From Himantopus leucocephalus (Eukaryota > Chordata > Aves > Charadriiformes > Recurvirostridae), in NCBI GenBank assembly GCA_003993805.1, contig RSEF01000019.1, positions 7,305,129-7,369,128 of the forward strand: DNA of 64,000 nt, in the 5' to 3' direction. Under the pieces are notes generated by a model. That model searched no databases and was not told where the DNA came from. It saw nothing but the letters and a program-made list of their open reading frames with translations. Below are positions 32,791-46,045 of the stretch, piece after piece (position 1 is the first letter of the stretch; each line of letters opens with the position of its first letter). A program made the position numbers and the translations under genes.

Positions 32791-34640
32791 TGTTGGCAAA
32801 CTGAGCCCTCTGCTTGCTGCCCCCGCAGTCCCAGAGGGCTGCTTAAAAGGGGGTGGGGGGAGAGGGAGAAAGAGGAAAAAGAAAAGAATGAAGAAACTTT
32901 ATCAGTTAATTGGTGAAAGCCTCTCTCTCTGGTTGAGTGTATTTGTTTTGACAAGAGCCTCCCCTTCTTCCCTAGAGTGCTCTGGGAAGTGAAGCCCTTG
33001 CAGATAAAGCAAAGGATCTGCTGAATGCACAGCCATGCATAATTTAGTAACGCTGGAGCCTTCTGCACGTCTCATCACAAACTTGCATTCAGTAAGTGCT
33101 AACACAACCCCTTTGTGGAGAGAGATTTCTGTGTTTCTTCTTTTTTGGTAAGATTTGGACATCAGACCCCTGCCAGGAATTAAAAATTGACCGTCAGGAA
33201 GCTTGTTAGCAAGGCTAACGTTTAACAGACATATCCGTTCATACACACACACACTGAAAATAAAGAAATGTTTGTGGATTCTTGAGTGGGCTGACTTTGA
33301 AGGATAGTATGAATAAATAATGGAAGACTAGGTTTTCCTTGAATTCACACTATTCACCCATAAGTCATAAAAACAAACTTGCTGCTAGAGAAAACAGCTC
33401 GGGGGGGGAGGAGGGAGAAAGACAACTCTTCTTTCATGCTAAGGAGAAAAAATGTTTCATTTCTCTGGACTAGGTGTTTGAGAGGAAAAAGCCGTAACTC
33501 TAACTTACGTGTGTCTGTCCCCATCAGGTAGATGTTTCATGCAGGGAGGAAGACGAAAAATGATTAAAACTAGTGCTAATATTTACTTGGACTAATAGAA
33601 TGTTGTGCAACATCACCTGAATTAAAATCAAGATTGTAATTAGTAGGTGGTTCATTCTGTTCTAACAATGCAGAATAATTAATTCTTCTTTTTCACCCCA
33701 CAAATAGTAATTAAAGAGAAATATTACATAGCTGCACCTGTTTTTCATTATACGGTTGCCACAGTGAGTAAACCAAATCTTTTATTGATGAGAACAGCCG
33801 TAAGTTTGAAAACTGAGTGAGGAGCATGAAACCCCCTCTGAGGTTCCCTAGAGACATGTGAGAAATCGGAAATTATTAAAACATACGGTGGCACATACTG
33901 ATTACCAACAACTCCTGCTGTGGTTGTGAGCCCTAATTCCTCTTCGACTTTCAGCTTTTCTAAGTGTTCTTGACTTGGTTGGTTATTTCCCTCCTTCCTT
34001 CAGTAAATCTCTTGTGACAGGGAATCAACACGGCGTTGCATAGATAAAGACTGTTGCATGTTGTTTCCCATCCACCTTTCTCAATGCTTTCACTTGATAA
34101 GGTATTTTTTTTTATTTTAATAGCCGAGGAAGTGATGCGCTCGGAGGAAACACGAGCAGCATGGGGATGGTTTCTTTCTTGTCTCCGTGCTTATCTGTGA
34201 GGTGAGGAGCAGGTTGTGGGAGTCAGTGGGAGACATGGGGAGTAGGTTCAGACTAGTGCTTGCTGCACAATGCATGGGTGTTTGGCAGGAGCAACAGAAA
34301 GGTTTTCAAGGACAGAGAAATCGTAGAGTCAAAAAAGGTATTGCTTGTTGTGATGAAAAGAACCTGAAAGTTGGAGACTTGGTGAGTTGAAAGTGCAAAA
34401 GGTAAACTTCCTAAGGACATTATCCCCAGCAGTGTGGAGCGGGGCCGGTGCCCTGCAGTATGTCTGAAATGTTCCCTTGAGCAAGAGAGAGGGGAGAGAG
34501 CAAGGAAAGGGGAAAGCAACCCATGAGTGTAGTTTTAAATAAGAGCCATAATGAGTAGAAGTGTTTGTATTAAGAGGATGACCATTCATTTGCTTTGAAA
34601 GAACACAAAAGGTGTTGTTTCAGCAGATAACAACACACGT
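32791..34640. other. AT-rich noncoding stretch
   Basis: No gene is recognised. It holds an (AC)6 run at 33243-33254, a G8 run at 33401-33408 and AT-rich, possibly conserved sequence at 33560-33790. Nothing else is distinctive. Confidence 0.4.
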
Positions 34641-36160
34641 GGGTCTGCATGCATTGGTCTGCAAGCGTCCCTGCCGGCCCAGCGAGTTTGGTTAGTGGCT
34701 GTGGATGCTGTCGTTATTTGTGGAAGTATTAACGGTATTCCGCAAATTTGCTAAATACGTGGTTTTATTGTTGTTTTGTTTACGCGGTGGCAGTGCCCAG
34801 AAGCCAGGCGGTGATTCCAGGCACTGGGGTGGCCGTGCCGTCCCACACCCCTCGCATGCTGCGCCGCGTCGCATTGTGGTGTTGGACGGGTGGCGGTCAC
34901 CTGCTCCCCCAGCAGCGATGTTGGGTGCTCTTGTCAGACTGCTGCATTCCCCACCAAGAACATATCTGAAATTGTTCAAAAGCAGGTTCAAAAGCAGGGG
35001 GGGCAGTGCCGGCAGCGCGGTGGGGTCCGGCTGGACAGGGACCCGGAGCGGCGCTGGGGCTGTGGGTGGCTCTGCTGCTCTTGCTGGAGAAGAGCGCAGC
35101 AGACCAACTGCGCCCGAGGAAGCGATGGCCAGTTGTGCTTACGAGCAGCGGGCAGTTATGGAGGTCAAAGTTTGGATTGCTTGAACCTCAGAAATTATTT
35201 CTCCATGCTGGTAAAGAGCCTGAAAATTTCAGTGCTTATAACTCAGTTCAAAAGGGCTGGACACGTTTAGCTGATTGATTTCTGTATAGGTGGACAAAAT
35301 TTTAATCTACTGTTCCTTGCTCCCCATGGCATTTTATCTTTCTGCTGTGCTGTGCAAGTTTAACAGAACTCTTCAGCAATTATCAAGAAACGAGTCCGAT
35401 CAATGGATTGGATTACTCCAGTGCGGGTTACAAGCTGGGACTGGGGCGACACTGGCTGAGTATCACCTTGTGACTGCAGTTTATCACCTGGTTTGGAGAT
35501 CGGAGGAGAGCTTTGCTAATATTCAGGTGTGATTTCTTGAGAAGATGGGTGATTTGCATGGAAAATCTGTCCCTGCCCCCGCAGTCCCAGTGCCGGCTCG
35601 GGTTCCCAAGCAGTGCGTCATCTCCCTCCCCTCCTTGTGCAGGAGTGAGTGTCACATTGCTGTTACCATTAACGGTCCAGAGGCCTCAGCCAAGACTAGG
35701 AGGGGTGTTCTGGGTGCTGTCCTGCCCAAACCAGGGAACCACATCATGCAAAGAAGGTGCTCTGAACCACCCCGGGCTTGCACCGGTCCTCAGTAATCGG
35801 GCGGTGATGGTTAGAGGCTGGTCCGTGCGAGAGGCAGCACCTCTGGGGCTGTGGATACGGATGAATCTCCAGCTGCTTGTAGGGTTTCAGTTGTGGCAAA
35901 CAAAGACCGGGAGGTTATACACAAGTAAATCTTTTCCATAGGAAGGTAAGAGCGGGCAAAAGCACATGAGGAGGTGCACTGCAGACCTCTTGCAAACACT
36001 GGCCAGAACTTACCCCGAGAGCAGTGGTCCGGCGGTGCCCCGCACCCCTTTTGCGGCCGGACTGACGGACAGTCCCGCTGCAGACGACGTGTCTCTGGTG
36101 TTCGTTCAGCAGTGTCCTCTAAGCCCCGTCCCTGTTAGGTGTACAAGGTGGTTTAAAATC
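34641..36160. other. Mixed stretch with GC-rich start
   Basis: The part at 34790-35130 is GC-rich with three overlapping plus-strand open frames and no recognised product. The remainder is ordinary. A donor-like GGAAG|GTAAGA near 35946/35947 sits only four bases after an acceptor-like CCATAG, so no exon is defined. Confidence 0.4.
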
Positions 36161-36520
36161 TCATTTGTCTCAACAGCCCCTCGAAGCACTAGGCTTAATT
36201 TTACTGTGGTTTTAAAAAAACGTTGTTGTGTAGCTGATTTTAACACCGAGTGTTTATACTTGGTATTATATTTGGGCCCCCGAGAGAGAGTGTATTTGTG
36301 TGTCTGGTTGATGTATTTATACTGCTTGCCAAGTTCCCCGAGTGCAAGGACGTACGCTACCACTCATTGGCCATTATCTGCGCCGTTCTCTTTTTATGCA
36401 TGCATAAATATTTATTGATATTGATTAATATTTATTTCTCATAAATAATGCATCACCTTGATTCTGTATACTCCATTGAGAGAAATGCAGGAATAACCAA
36501 AGTGTAATAAATACGGTGGT
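36161..36520. other. AT-rich, palindrome-bearing CNE-like element
   Basis: An AT-rich block contains a perfect 16-bp palindrome TTTATGCATGCATAAA (36393-36408) and, just after it, repeated ATATTTATT/GATATTGATTAAT words up to about 36450. It directly abuts a CpG-dense patch. This arrangement suits an enhancer or origin-like element, but function is unproven. Confidence 0.35.
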
Positions 36521-37200
36521 GAAGCTTGCTCCGTGCCCTGGGGGAGCTGCCCCGGGAGCTGAGCGCCGCGGCCGGCAGCATGGCGGTGCGTGAATGCTGC
36601 TGGGAGCAGGGCACCTCTCGCGCTGCGTCGAGTCGGCGTCGCTGCCCGGACAGTGCTGGGCTCAGCCCCCCGCCAAGCTGAACCTGCTGGTGTCTGCGCA
36701 CTGCTCACACTGCCACCTGCTTTACGTGGAAAAACTCTTTCCTCTGTCCCAGCTAGAGAAAACCAAGAGGGAGCGTGGCAGCAGACCGCTCCGTCAGCTG
36801 CGGGTGCCCGGTGCCGGGCTGCAGGGACGCTGGGGATGGAGCGCCGTCACCCGCGCAGGCAGCGAGCCGGGCGCTGCCGTCCCAGTGCCTCACCAGAGCC
36901 CGTGTCCTGCCGGATCCTCGGACTGGGGGCCGCCGGCCTCGGGCGCGGGGGGCCGGGTCTGCAGCCGAGGTGTGCCAGAGCAGAGCCCGCTGGCAGCCAG
37001 CACTTGGCCTCCACCACGGCATTCCAACCGTCCACCGAGAGGGCCGGGGCATGGCAGGGGTCAGGGGTTTGCATGCTCAGGTGCGGGCACAGGGGAGGTT
37101 TTGCCTTCCAGCCATGCCAGGAGGAGAGCTGGCACACAGGGGTGGGAGAGCGCTGGGTACTGTGGCTGAAGGCAAATCCCTAACAACTATCGCCTCTCTG
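36521..37200. promoter_or_regulatory. Candidate CpG island
   Basis: A long GC-rich, CpG-rich patch is open in several frames on both strands (197 and 191 codons, plus). A CCAAT word lies downstream at about 37280-37284 in ACCAATCACAG, pointing, if anything, toward the adjacent 37.3-37.5 kb segment. No start codon, exon or TATA element can be assigned, and the patch may simply be GC-drifted neutral DNA. Confidence 0.25.
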
Positions 37201-40200
37201 AACAACTGAGTTATTAACATCAGTATTTTTTTGCCTCCGTAAAATTGGAAGAGTCTCATCGGGTCTCACAGCCCCATTGTACCAATCACAGCGTAAGTAA
37301 ATAACATAAAAGCTGAGCCCTGAGAGAGCCCACGGTCCCGGGTTTAGTCAGCTCAGACGGGAGGGGAGGAGGAAAATAACATCAGAGGCGAGCACAGCCG
37401 CAGCTCCTCGGCGGGGAAAAGTAGGTCATTCTGAAGCAACAAACAGCTGAAACTAAGACCAAATAAACAAAAGAAAGAGAAAAGAAAAAGGAGATGGGAT
37501 TAGAATAAAACCTCTGTTTTATCAAATCCCGGCTGAACAATGATACCAGTTCTGGGAACGCTCGGGGGAGCGGTGCGCTCCGCAGCCGGCGCTGGGCAGG
37601 AAAGGGGCCCCACGTTCCCCGGGGAGCAGTTGCGTGTGCCGAGCCAGGGAACTCTGGAGAACGCTGGCTGTTGTAAACGGCCTTTCAGGGAATCCACCTC
37701 CTCTTATGCGCATAGCTAAATCCTGTGCATCCCTGGAAAATGCTCAGCTGATTTATTATTTACCAACAAATCACAGTCAGCCGAGTGAACCCAGTCCTCC
37801 ACCTTGGTGTTCGTTATTGCAGCACAAACCTTGTCATTTGCTGGAAAAGAGTGATGCCAGAATGGTTTGCTTTAGGAAAAAAAAAAAAAAATCCCATTAA
37901 ATGGGACTGCCCTGCCTTCAGTACAAAGGTAGGGCACGGGAGGGCACCAGCCGGAGCCCTTCAGACCGCAGCAGTGGGGAAGGCTGACCTTGTCTGCAGC
38001 AGAGAGGGCTTGATTGCAGGTTATTTTTTTCTACCCTTTCCTTTGGTGAGAAGACAAAAGCATGGAGGATTATATGCGAGAGCCAGGGTGCCGGGCGTTG
38101 GGGAGTTCTGATTTTGCCCATGCAGTAATCCTATTGATCTTTTTTTAAACATGTGCTTTGATGATCAAAAGGCAATTCTGTTATCAAACAGCACTTTGCT
38201 ACCCTACATCTCCAAGTGCTTTTAAAGAGGACAGGACCATGCGCTGTGCCGTACGGCAGAGACCTGGGGAGCTGGATTAGTGTGGAAGGTCCCAGTGCAG
38301 ACCTGAGGGGAAACGGGGTGCTAAGGACGTCCACGCTGCAAACGCATGGAAATGCCTTCTGGGCTGGCGAGGAATGTGCTGTTACAAAAAAGAGTTATTC
38401 TTCCAGGCACGACCCAGGAGCTATTAATATGTAGTTGTGTGCAATAAGCAGGGAGGACCGTATGTCCCTGCTTTGGGAAACTTCTGCAGTCCCTGTTCCT
38501 GGAAACACCTGTAAAGTCAACATATTACTGACAGTCACTGTCCTGTGTTTGTCACATCAGGTTATCTGCCACACCAACAAGGGCTGGCAGTTTTGCCATT
38601 ATATTCATTGCTTTTGCAATGATTTGTGGTGCTCGATCAAAGTTCATGGAACTAAATGAGTTTGTACCAGCTGAGTATCTGACACACTCACCGCCTTTTT
38701 GCCTAGGAAAATATAGGGAGATAAATTTTCTGTTACGTTGAACAAACGTTAGGTGGTTGTGCTACCGCTAGAAACAAAATAATTGCTGTTGAATACACAT
38801 TGCTCATCTAAAGGAAGGTCATCATCTTTTACTGATGATTTTCAGCCAAGTCTGTTTTTCGCAAAAACCCCTATTCTCATGAAATACATCATTTCCCCCC
38901 TCCTGGTACCCCCTTGGGAGCAGCCCCAGAGGTAGCCCATGGCCAGGCTGGCACCTCCTTCCCCTGACTTCTCGCCCCAGCCACTGTGCGTGTGGCTCTG
39001 AGGTGGCCTCAGGCAGTTTCTCGGAAGGCCAGGGCGAAGTTCAGCAAGCCCAGGTGACATGAGGGCAAGCGAGACCCCATCTCTGCTGCCCCTTTTCAAG
39101 GCAGAGAGGTTGTCCCCTTTTCGCAGGTAAAAATTCAGCCACCCAGGCTTTCTCTTGGTAACAGTACAATGGAAAGATTTGGTTAGTTTTGCGATTAATT
39201 TCTCTCCCCTCATTCCCTGGCTTTTGTGGGTTTGTCCTTGTACGTTTGTCTTATGTTTTTATCCTTGTCCTTAGTAACCTGACCTAGTTTCCACTTTCCG
39301 TGTATTTACTCCCTATGGCAAAACCCAGAGTCCACAAGACCTCAAGGATGGTGCACATCCTCTTCCAAATTTATCGTGAAATGATTGTCTGGAGGCAAAT
39401 GATAATTTCCACAAAGAACACAAAAGATTGAGAAAATCCCTGTTTCAGATGGCAGCAACCCTGACTCGGAAATAATTGCTTTCTTGGGCTGCGCTTTGCA
39501 CGAGCTCCTAATGGTTTCTGCTCCTGTAGTTTTTCTGAATCACTTGCTAATAGTCGCATCATGTCTGATCGCATTATTATTTTGCAAGGGAAAAACTGGA
39601 CGAGACCCTTCTGTTTGTGTACGACGCGCGTATGATGGTGGTGGCGCGCTGAGGCAGGCACGTGATGCTCCATGCCTGTCTCTGCCCTGCGGCCACAGAG
39701 GGGGGGTCCCGCGGTAGGAGGGGCGGGTGCGGAGCCCTCCGTGCTCCCTTGCCCAATGGGAAAAGCGTTTTGGTGGCTGAGTCCAGAGGGGTAACATTGA
39801 GTCGAATGAGTAAGAGGAAATTTTATCCCAGTGGAAGTCTCTTTACATATGTGATGTTATTTAGAAAAAAAATCCAGAGAGAGATTCTCCATCTTTAAAT
39901 AGAGTTACATATTTTATCTATCAAGAGAGAAAGTCTGGTGTGTAAGCGTATGTAAATAACTTATGTCGGGTAGCTCTGAGGCTGGCAAAAGAGACGATAT
40001 TAAAAAAAGTCAACGATTTGAATCTCTGGTGGCTTAATATCCTCTTTTGCAGGTCCCTGCCTCCTTATGAAATAAAATATATTGTGTAACATACTTAAAA
40101 CTATCACAGTTAAATCTAAGTTCAATACCTCTAGTGTCACGCTCCTGTATGTAATTTGGATGCTATACATTTTCTTAGTCGTTACTTAGGCATGACAGTC

Positions 40201-41440
40201 TACAAAGTCAAGCTGAAAATCAATTGGGAAGTTGACTTTTTGCAACTTCTACAGCTGCTTTTCTTTTCTTGTTAGTTTAAGTATTTTCCTGCAAGAAAAT
40301 GGCATTGATTGAGTTGCTGTGCTTCTCAGTTACTTCTTGCTTTGCGAATTCATAGCTCTTCCATCATATCAGAGTGGAAATTTCATTAGGGAAATTTTGA
40401 GGGTTTTTCTTTTAATTAAAGGAGGTATCATACTTACTTGGTCAAACTACAGCTGCTAATTCCCAGCTGTCATTGTGGCATTTGTTTAATTAAGAGCAAA
40501 ATTACCTGCACGACTGCAGAGAGGCTCTTTCAGCATCTGCAGGGTAAGATGTAGCTGGGGTAAATCAGCGTCACTCCCCTGCTGCCCGCGGAAAACCAGC
40601 ACCTTCTACCGTCTGAGGGTAGATCAGAGCAAGGGGAGAGGGCAGAAGCAATCGCATGTCCTCCTGGGCTCTGGGCTGCCAGTTAAACCTTGCTAACGAT
40701 GCTGATACAGATGTTTTCCCCCAGATCTCTTCCTGGCCAAGGGGCTCTGCTCACCTCACTCCCATCGTGCAAGGCAAAAACCATCCGTCTTGCTTTCTGC
40801 TGACGTGCTTTGCCACACTTCACACTTTTGCCATAGTTTATGCTTAACTTTTTTTCTTTTACAAAATTAATATTTAGGGGTTTAGCTTACTTACCCATCT
40901 TCTGGGGAGCTAAATCTGTGTGAGTCACCAATCTCGTTCATGTGTGTTTGATTGATTTGTAGACATTGAGGTCCCCATCAAAAATGTATGCCTTATGACC
41001 AGCTGTAATTTAGTTAATCAGAAAGATAGACACGGTTATATTAGCTTAGCAAATTGGCATTATGGAGGGGAGGAATCCCCTGATGGAGATAAACCACATC
41101 TCAGGCACTAGTCATCATCTCGCTAACCTTCAGATGAGTTTGGAGTCCTAACCTATTACCAGCCCAGCGTGAATGAAATACCAAAGACCTCTTTTAGCAT
41201 CAGGCGGAATTAATGATTATCCAGCAAGGAACAATGGAAGGAATTTTTTTCTTTATAGGATGTAAGAATGGGTAATTTGTAAAATGAAGATTAGAATTAG
41301 AAAATTCATTATAGTTTGTTATAATAGGTTTATGATTTTTAAAAAAACCTCTCAAACTTCTTTTTTATGATACGTACAAACAAAACGAGCAATTTGTTGA
41401 AATGGTGAACCTGTGATGAAACACAACAAAAAGGTGTGAC
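37201..41440. other. Long noncoding stretch
   Basis: No gene is recognised. Features seen are a purine/A-rich tract at 37455-37496, an A15 run at 37877-37891 with an adjoining palindrome, GC-richer sequence at 38930-39010 and 39640-39740, and AT-rich, possibly conserved sequence at 40050-40500 and 40860-41380. The rest is featureless. Confidence 0.4.
37877..37906. repeat. A15 run followed by a 15-bp palindrome
   Basis: A run of 15 A ends at 37891 and is followed directly by TCCCATTAAATGGGA (37892-37906), a perfect odd-centred palindrome. A retrogene polyA tail was considered, but no retrogene body is seen upstream. Confidence 0.7.
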
Positions 41441-41880
41441 CTGAAAATGCCCCTTGTGCTTACCTGGCGAAGCAGGCTGTGACGCAGAGGCTCCATGTGC
41501 AGCGGAGGCTCGGTCAGCAGTCCGTCCCACTCTGACCGTGGCCGAGCTGTGGGGGTGGCTGCTGCGGCACTTTCACCATTTCCTCTCGTTTTCACTGCGC
41601 TGTTCCTTCGCGCGGGGCTGGCACGCTGCGGTCCCTTCTGTGTGTCTGCTGCCCACTCTGGCAGCAGTGCCGGCAGCTTGGGCAGCAGATGAAACAGTGT
41701 GCAGGAGCGGCGGTGGCCTCGCCTGCGCGGGAGCTGCATCCCTGTCTGCCAGTGACAGCGGCCGTGGCCCGGTGCAGCCGCGGAGGTGCTGCCTGGAAGG
41801 GTCCAGACATCGGTGCCACTGCTTGGAGCGGGTGTGCTGCAACAGGTAGAGCAGAAAACCCCTTCCCGGGTCAGGTCGGC
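41441..41880. other. GC-rich, CpG-containing patch
   Basis: GC-rich sequence with overlapping open frames on both strands (131 plus, 124 minus) and no recognised protein. It is bordered by AT-rich DNA on both sides. Confidence 0.35.
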
Positions 41881-44510
41881 AGGGACTGCTGAGATTCACT
41901 GGCTTTTTTTTCCTCCTGTGGGATGTGGGATACGTTCTGCTTCCTAAAATAATTTGAGACTTTTTTTTTTTTTAAATAATCCTCCTTTCAGAGGGACTCA
42001 GGACATTTTTTGTGCCCTTCTTTTGTCCTGCCAGCTATTTTCTTTCTTCATTTCATGGTGTTGCCCTTGGAAGCTTGTCAGACCGCTTCATGCTTGAGCA
42101 GGACTGCCACATTGGTTGTAGGATGCTGGCAGAACTCTGTGCCTTCAATGAGCAGAAACACGGAGCATTTTAACTAAACATGGATTACATGCTTGCAGCG
42201 GTGTGGACACAGTAGCTCAGAAATCCCTTTCTTACAAATAATAATCTGAGATTTTCTGAAGGAGTAGGGGTGAGATGCACCACCAGGGAGTAATGAATAT
42301 TCAGTGCCAGTGCTCCCAGCTCAGATAACGGACTTTGATGTAAGTGGTGGGGGAGAGAGAGGTGTCTGTCAGTAAGTATATATTTATATGCACATGAAGA
42401 ATAATACTCCATCTGACCACTCCAGAAAACCCCTACAAAAACTCGCACAAGAGCCCAGCTGTGGCAGGGGCTGCCTGCGGGGCCGGGGGGCGGGCGGCTC
42501 TGGGGGTCCGGCCCAGCTCACGCCACGGCTCTCACAGCACGCCGTCCTCGTGCCGACACGGTGAATTCGGGTGCTGGTGTGGCTGGCAGGTTTAGCCGGG
42601 TTGGTCGCGATACCAGAAGAGTCTGAGATGTTAATCAAAGCCGTGTTAGATGGGAAATTCATAAGTGACCTGAGGTGACGATTTCCCATAATCTTCTCTT
42701 TTTTACTGGATAGATGAAATGGAAAATTGATGAGTCTAAGCCATGTATTTTAAGCTTGCTTCTGAGCAGAATGCTAGATTCACTTGATAATATAGTTGAT
42801 GTATTGAGTTTGCCCAGACCTTCATTCTCTGATGTCTGAGCGTACAGTTTGACTTGAAATCCTACCCAATAAATTCAAGGCTGTAAAACTATAATAGGAC
42901 CCCAGAGCAACCTCCAGTTTCTTGAACTAAAACAAGTTTTCAGTGATTTTTGGAAGGTATTGATCTTCAGTGTGTTTAATGATCATTATTAACCTCAGAA
43001 TTATGTAGGGGAAAAATGAGAACTGAAAGGGAGGAGGGAGAAATGGGTAATGTTTGCGCTGCTAGAAGAGAGGACTAGTTGTTCTTGTAAGAGACTGCCT
43101 CGCTTCTCGCTCCTCTGGTCTGGCAGATGCTGCGCCGTGCCAGCGGGGCCATCTGCAGCCCCCGCATGCCGTCCCGCTCAGTGCAGCCGGCGCTGCAGGG
43201 GCAGGACCCGCTGCGGGCGCTGGGGGGTGCAGGGATGGCACTGCAGCCCCGGGGGCCTCCACTGCCCGAGAGTCCCCTTCACTGCCCTTTCCTCTCTGAG
43301 GCATCACTGTCCCATGTAGGGGCACAGGAATTTAAGTTTCCTCCTGCTTGATAAATGCCAACGTGATGGAAAGAGCACAGCAGCGAGAGCCAGGATCCGC
43401 GGGCGGCCGTCTCCTCCTCCCTCAAGGAGTTTTTAAAGCATGGAAAGGTATCAACCCATTAAAAATCTCATAACAAAAGGTGAAAAATGTGGAGAAAATT
43501 TGACCTGTTAATAAAGGATTTAGTCAAACATTTATGTAAATATTTATACTGCACTATACCATTAGCTTTTCCAGTTAATCTGCTTTCTCTGCTAATGGCT
43601 CTGAGCAAAATATGTTCCCAGAGTAGCTTACAATAAAAATTAGTGCTGTATCTGGCCTATTACTCTTCCTCTATAAGTGATTAAAAAGGGAGAGATGCAA
43701 AAATCCATTTCTGAGTGGGCTTTTTTTCCCCTCACCACTGATCATTCTTTTCTCTTACGGAAAATAAAGGAATTAAAAGACAACAGAAACTGCCGTTTTC
43801 TGGGAAGTCTGCTTGGTTTGCTTGTCATTTTGCAAGGCAACTTTTATCTGCAAATGGAAAAATCTGAAGAATTTAAAAACGTCACTTAGAGCATCTGCAA
43901 TTGCCCTGTAGAAGAGTTTGTTCACCTGTCAGCCTTTATAAGTGTATGAACATGGATTTCCTTTACTCCTGGGAAATCTTGTCCAATTCTAACACTTTCC
44001 AGCGTGGTTGGCGAAGGGGTAGCCTGAAGTTAAACACAAGAATATATTATTGCATTCGACACTTTTCACAAACATTGTGCTTGGTGTATTTTGGATATTG
44101 AACACAAGCGATGCGCCCCTCAGCGCAGTGGATAAGCCCGGGTGGCGCCCCAAGTCCGGTTACTACCAGCAGAGCGACTTCTGGGTGAAATCCTGCTGAG
44201 GACCAGCTCCAGGCGTCTGCATTTGAAAAATAAGAAGCTGCTTCACTTTGCATGTGAAGAAGAGTCACAGTACTGGACATTTTGACTTTCTGTGCGGTCT
44301 GTGCTCAGATGCCTCATAAAGCAAATATTAACAACCCTTCTGGTTTGTAAACAGCTGTCTCTTACAGCAACACGGAAGATTAAACCCACCGAGGGCAGCG
44401 TAAAAGCCTTTCGTTTTCCAGATTCTACTCAGCCGCAATTACTGGTTGAATGGGGGTAAATATTTTTAGAAATGCCGAGACTTAAAAAAACCCCAACCCT
44501 GCCTGACTGT
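41881..44510. other. AT-rich noncoding stretch with a GC island
   Basis: No gene is recognised. The segments 42700-43030 and 43440-43680 are AT-rich and CNE-like. The segment 43100-43290 is a short GC-rich island. Frames at 43677-43889 and 43901-44101 (plus) are open but unrecognised and of chance length. Confidence 0.4.
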
Positions 44511-45910
44511 CCTGGTTTGAGAACGACACTGACAAAGCGGCTTTACACAAAGCGCAGGTGGGTCGCTGGGAGTCGGGGAGAGACCTGTCTGCGGCCTCAG
44601 ACCGGGTGAGGAGAGGGCAGCTGGGACGGCCGTGGTGCCACCCGGGTGCAGGAGAGAGCCGAGGGACCCCAAAACTAGGTGTGAGGATGTTTCTTCCCCC
44701 CCAACCCCCCCCTCAGCTGGAGGACCCACCGGTACAAACGCCACGGCACAGTGCAGGTCCGGCCGGGCGCAGGGGGTGTTGCTCAGTCTGCCGGGAGCTG
44801 GAGCGTTTGGGGAGGGGAACAGGCAAGGAAGGATAACAACAGGGAATTTGTGGACATTCAGATTTTGTTCTGATTTGAAACGCTCAATTTTGAAGCCTCA
44901 AAACATTCTCAGAAACGTTGCCTTTCCCTCAGCTGTATCCCCAGCCCTCGTGCGGTGTCCATTGTGCCACTGCGACCGAGCCCGGACTTTCCCTGCAAAC
45001 ACCCGCTGCCGACAAAAAGCGGCTTTCCTGCAGAGGTTCAATCAGCATATCTTAATAGCAAGAACACGTACTAAAAACAAATGCTCAGCTTGAGTAGTCA
45101 CTGAAAGTGAATACAAAAGTCTGTATCTGACTGCAAAAAATGCCCTTCCATGCTGTGTTGGAGGCATCCGCTCGGGAGCCAGATAAACACGTAACTTAGC
45201 AACAAAGAACAAATTGTGAGGGTTTGCAGGGAGATGTCAGAGCATGATCTTGAGATCAGGTTGTACCTGCGTGAGCAAAGGCCCCGGTTTGCCGAGGGGA
45301 GCCCCCTGCACGCCCCGGGCTCGCTGCTGCCCCGGCACGGCTCCCACGGCCCTCCGGACGCCGGTTCCTGCAGCTTTGCTGGCTGCGGTTTCCCTGGACT
45401 CGTCCCATCAGTTCCACTTTTCCATGGGTCTGATAAAAAGTGATTATGCCCATTTCCTGCCAAAGGGACCCCGTCATGGACAAAAACCTCTGTGTCATTA
45501 TCCACCTCTTTCTCTGAGTGATAAACAGTACGTTGAGCCTACAGCACTACGCCATATGTCTGCCCGTGTTCTCGTAACAGATGTGCTGAGGCTTGGAAAA
45601 ACTTATTTTAGATAAGCCAAATAATCTTTTCAATTATCTTTCGCTGAAAATATTGTATTTTTGTAGGCATTCAAGGGTGTTATGGCATAAAATGCTAGCC
45701 TAATTATCATTATCTTCTCTATTATGTTTGCTGAAATATTTTTTTGAGTTGTCAAATATGTGTCTATTTTGTTATTTGGGAAGGAGTCTTTAGGCAGCTG
45801 GATATTTTGTTTCTCAATCGTGCAATTTGATCTACGTATTTGATTGCAAAAAGACGTTATCTGAAAGGATAGCAGCAGCAGCTCACGCTGGCTTATTAGG
45901 ATTGAACATC
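44511..45910. other. GC-rich then AT-rich noncoding stretch
   Basis: The part at 44560-44830 is GC-rich with C-runs (C7 at 44696-44702 and C8 at 44705-44712). The part at 45270-45400 is GC-rich. The part at 45610-45800 is AT-rich and could hold a conserved element. The word TGTCCTGGTTTGAG near 44508 resembles the start of some avian LTRs, but the match does not extend. No gene is recognised. Confidence 0.4.
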
Positions 45911-46045
45911 AAAGTGCTGAAGGCCAGGTTGGACGGGGCTTGGGGCAACCTGGGCTGGGGGGACGTGTCACTGCCCAGGGCAGGGGGGTGGACTAGGTGG
46001 TCTTCAAGGTCCCTTCCAACCCAAACCACGCTGTGATTATTTCAT
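45911..46045 (+). mobile_element. CR1 LINE 3' end fragment, truncated
   Basis: From AAGTGCTGAAGGCCAGGTTGGACGGGG onward, the sequence follows the known avian CR1 3' UTR in order. It has an AACCTGGGCTGG segment, a GTGTCACTGCCCAGGGCAGGGGG segment, a GGACTAGGTGGTCTTCAAGG segment and the hallmark CCCTTCCAACCCAAACCA, then a decayed terminal ATTCTATGAT-type repeat (CTGTGATTATTTCAT). About 135 bases survive, so this is a 5'-truncated, dead copy in plus orientation with no ORF2. CR1 is the dominant LINE of birds and other reptiles. Confidence 0.93.

Noticed and set aside
32325..33068. 247-codon minus-strand frame
   Set aside because: It crosses a CpG-dense patch with a 211-codon frame on the opposite strand, and has no domain or splice context.
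37850..37895. A15 run as a retrogene polyA tail
   Set aside because: There is no recognisable gene body upstream, no polyA signal at the right distance and no target-site duplication.
44505..44535. TGTCCTGGTTTGAG word resembling the start of avian LTRs
   Set aside because: Similarity does not extend beyond about 14 bases, and no LTR partner, primer-binding site or polypurine tract was found.
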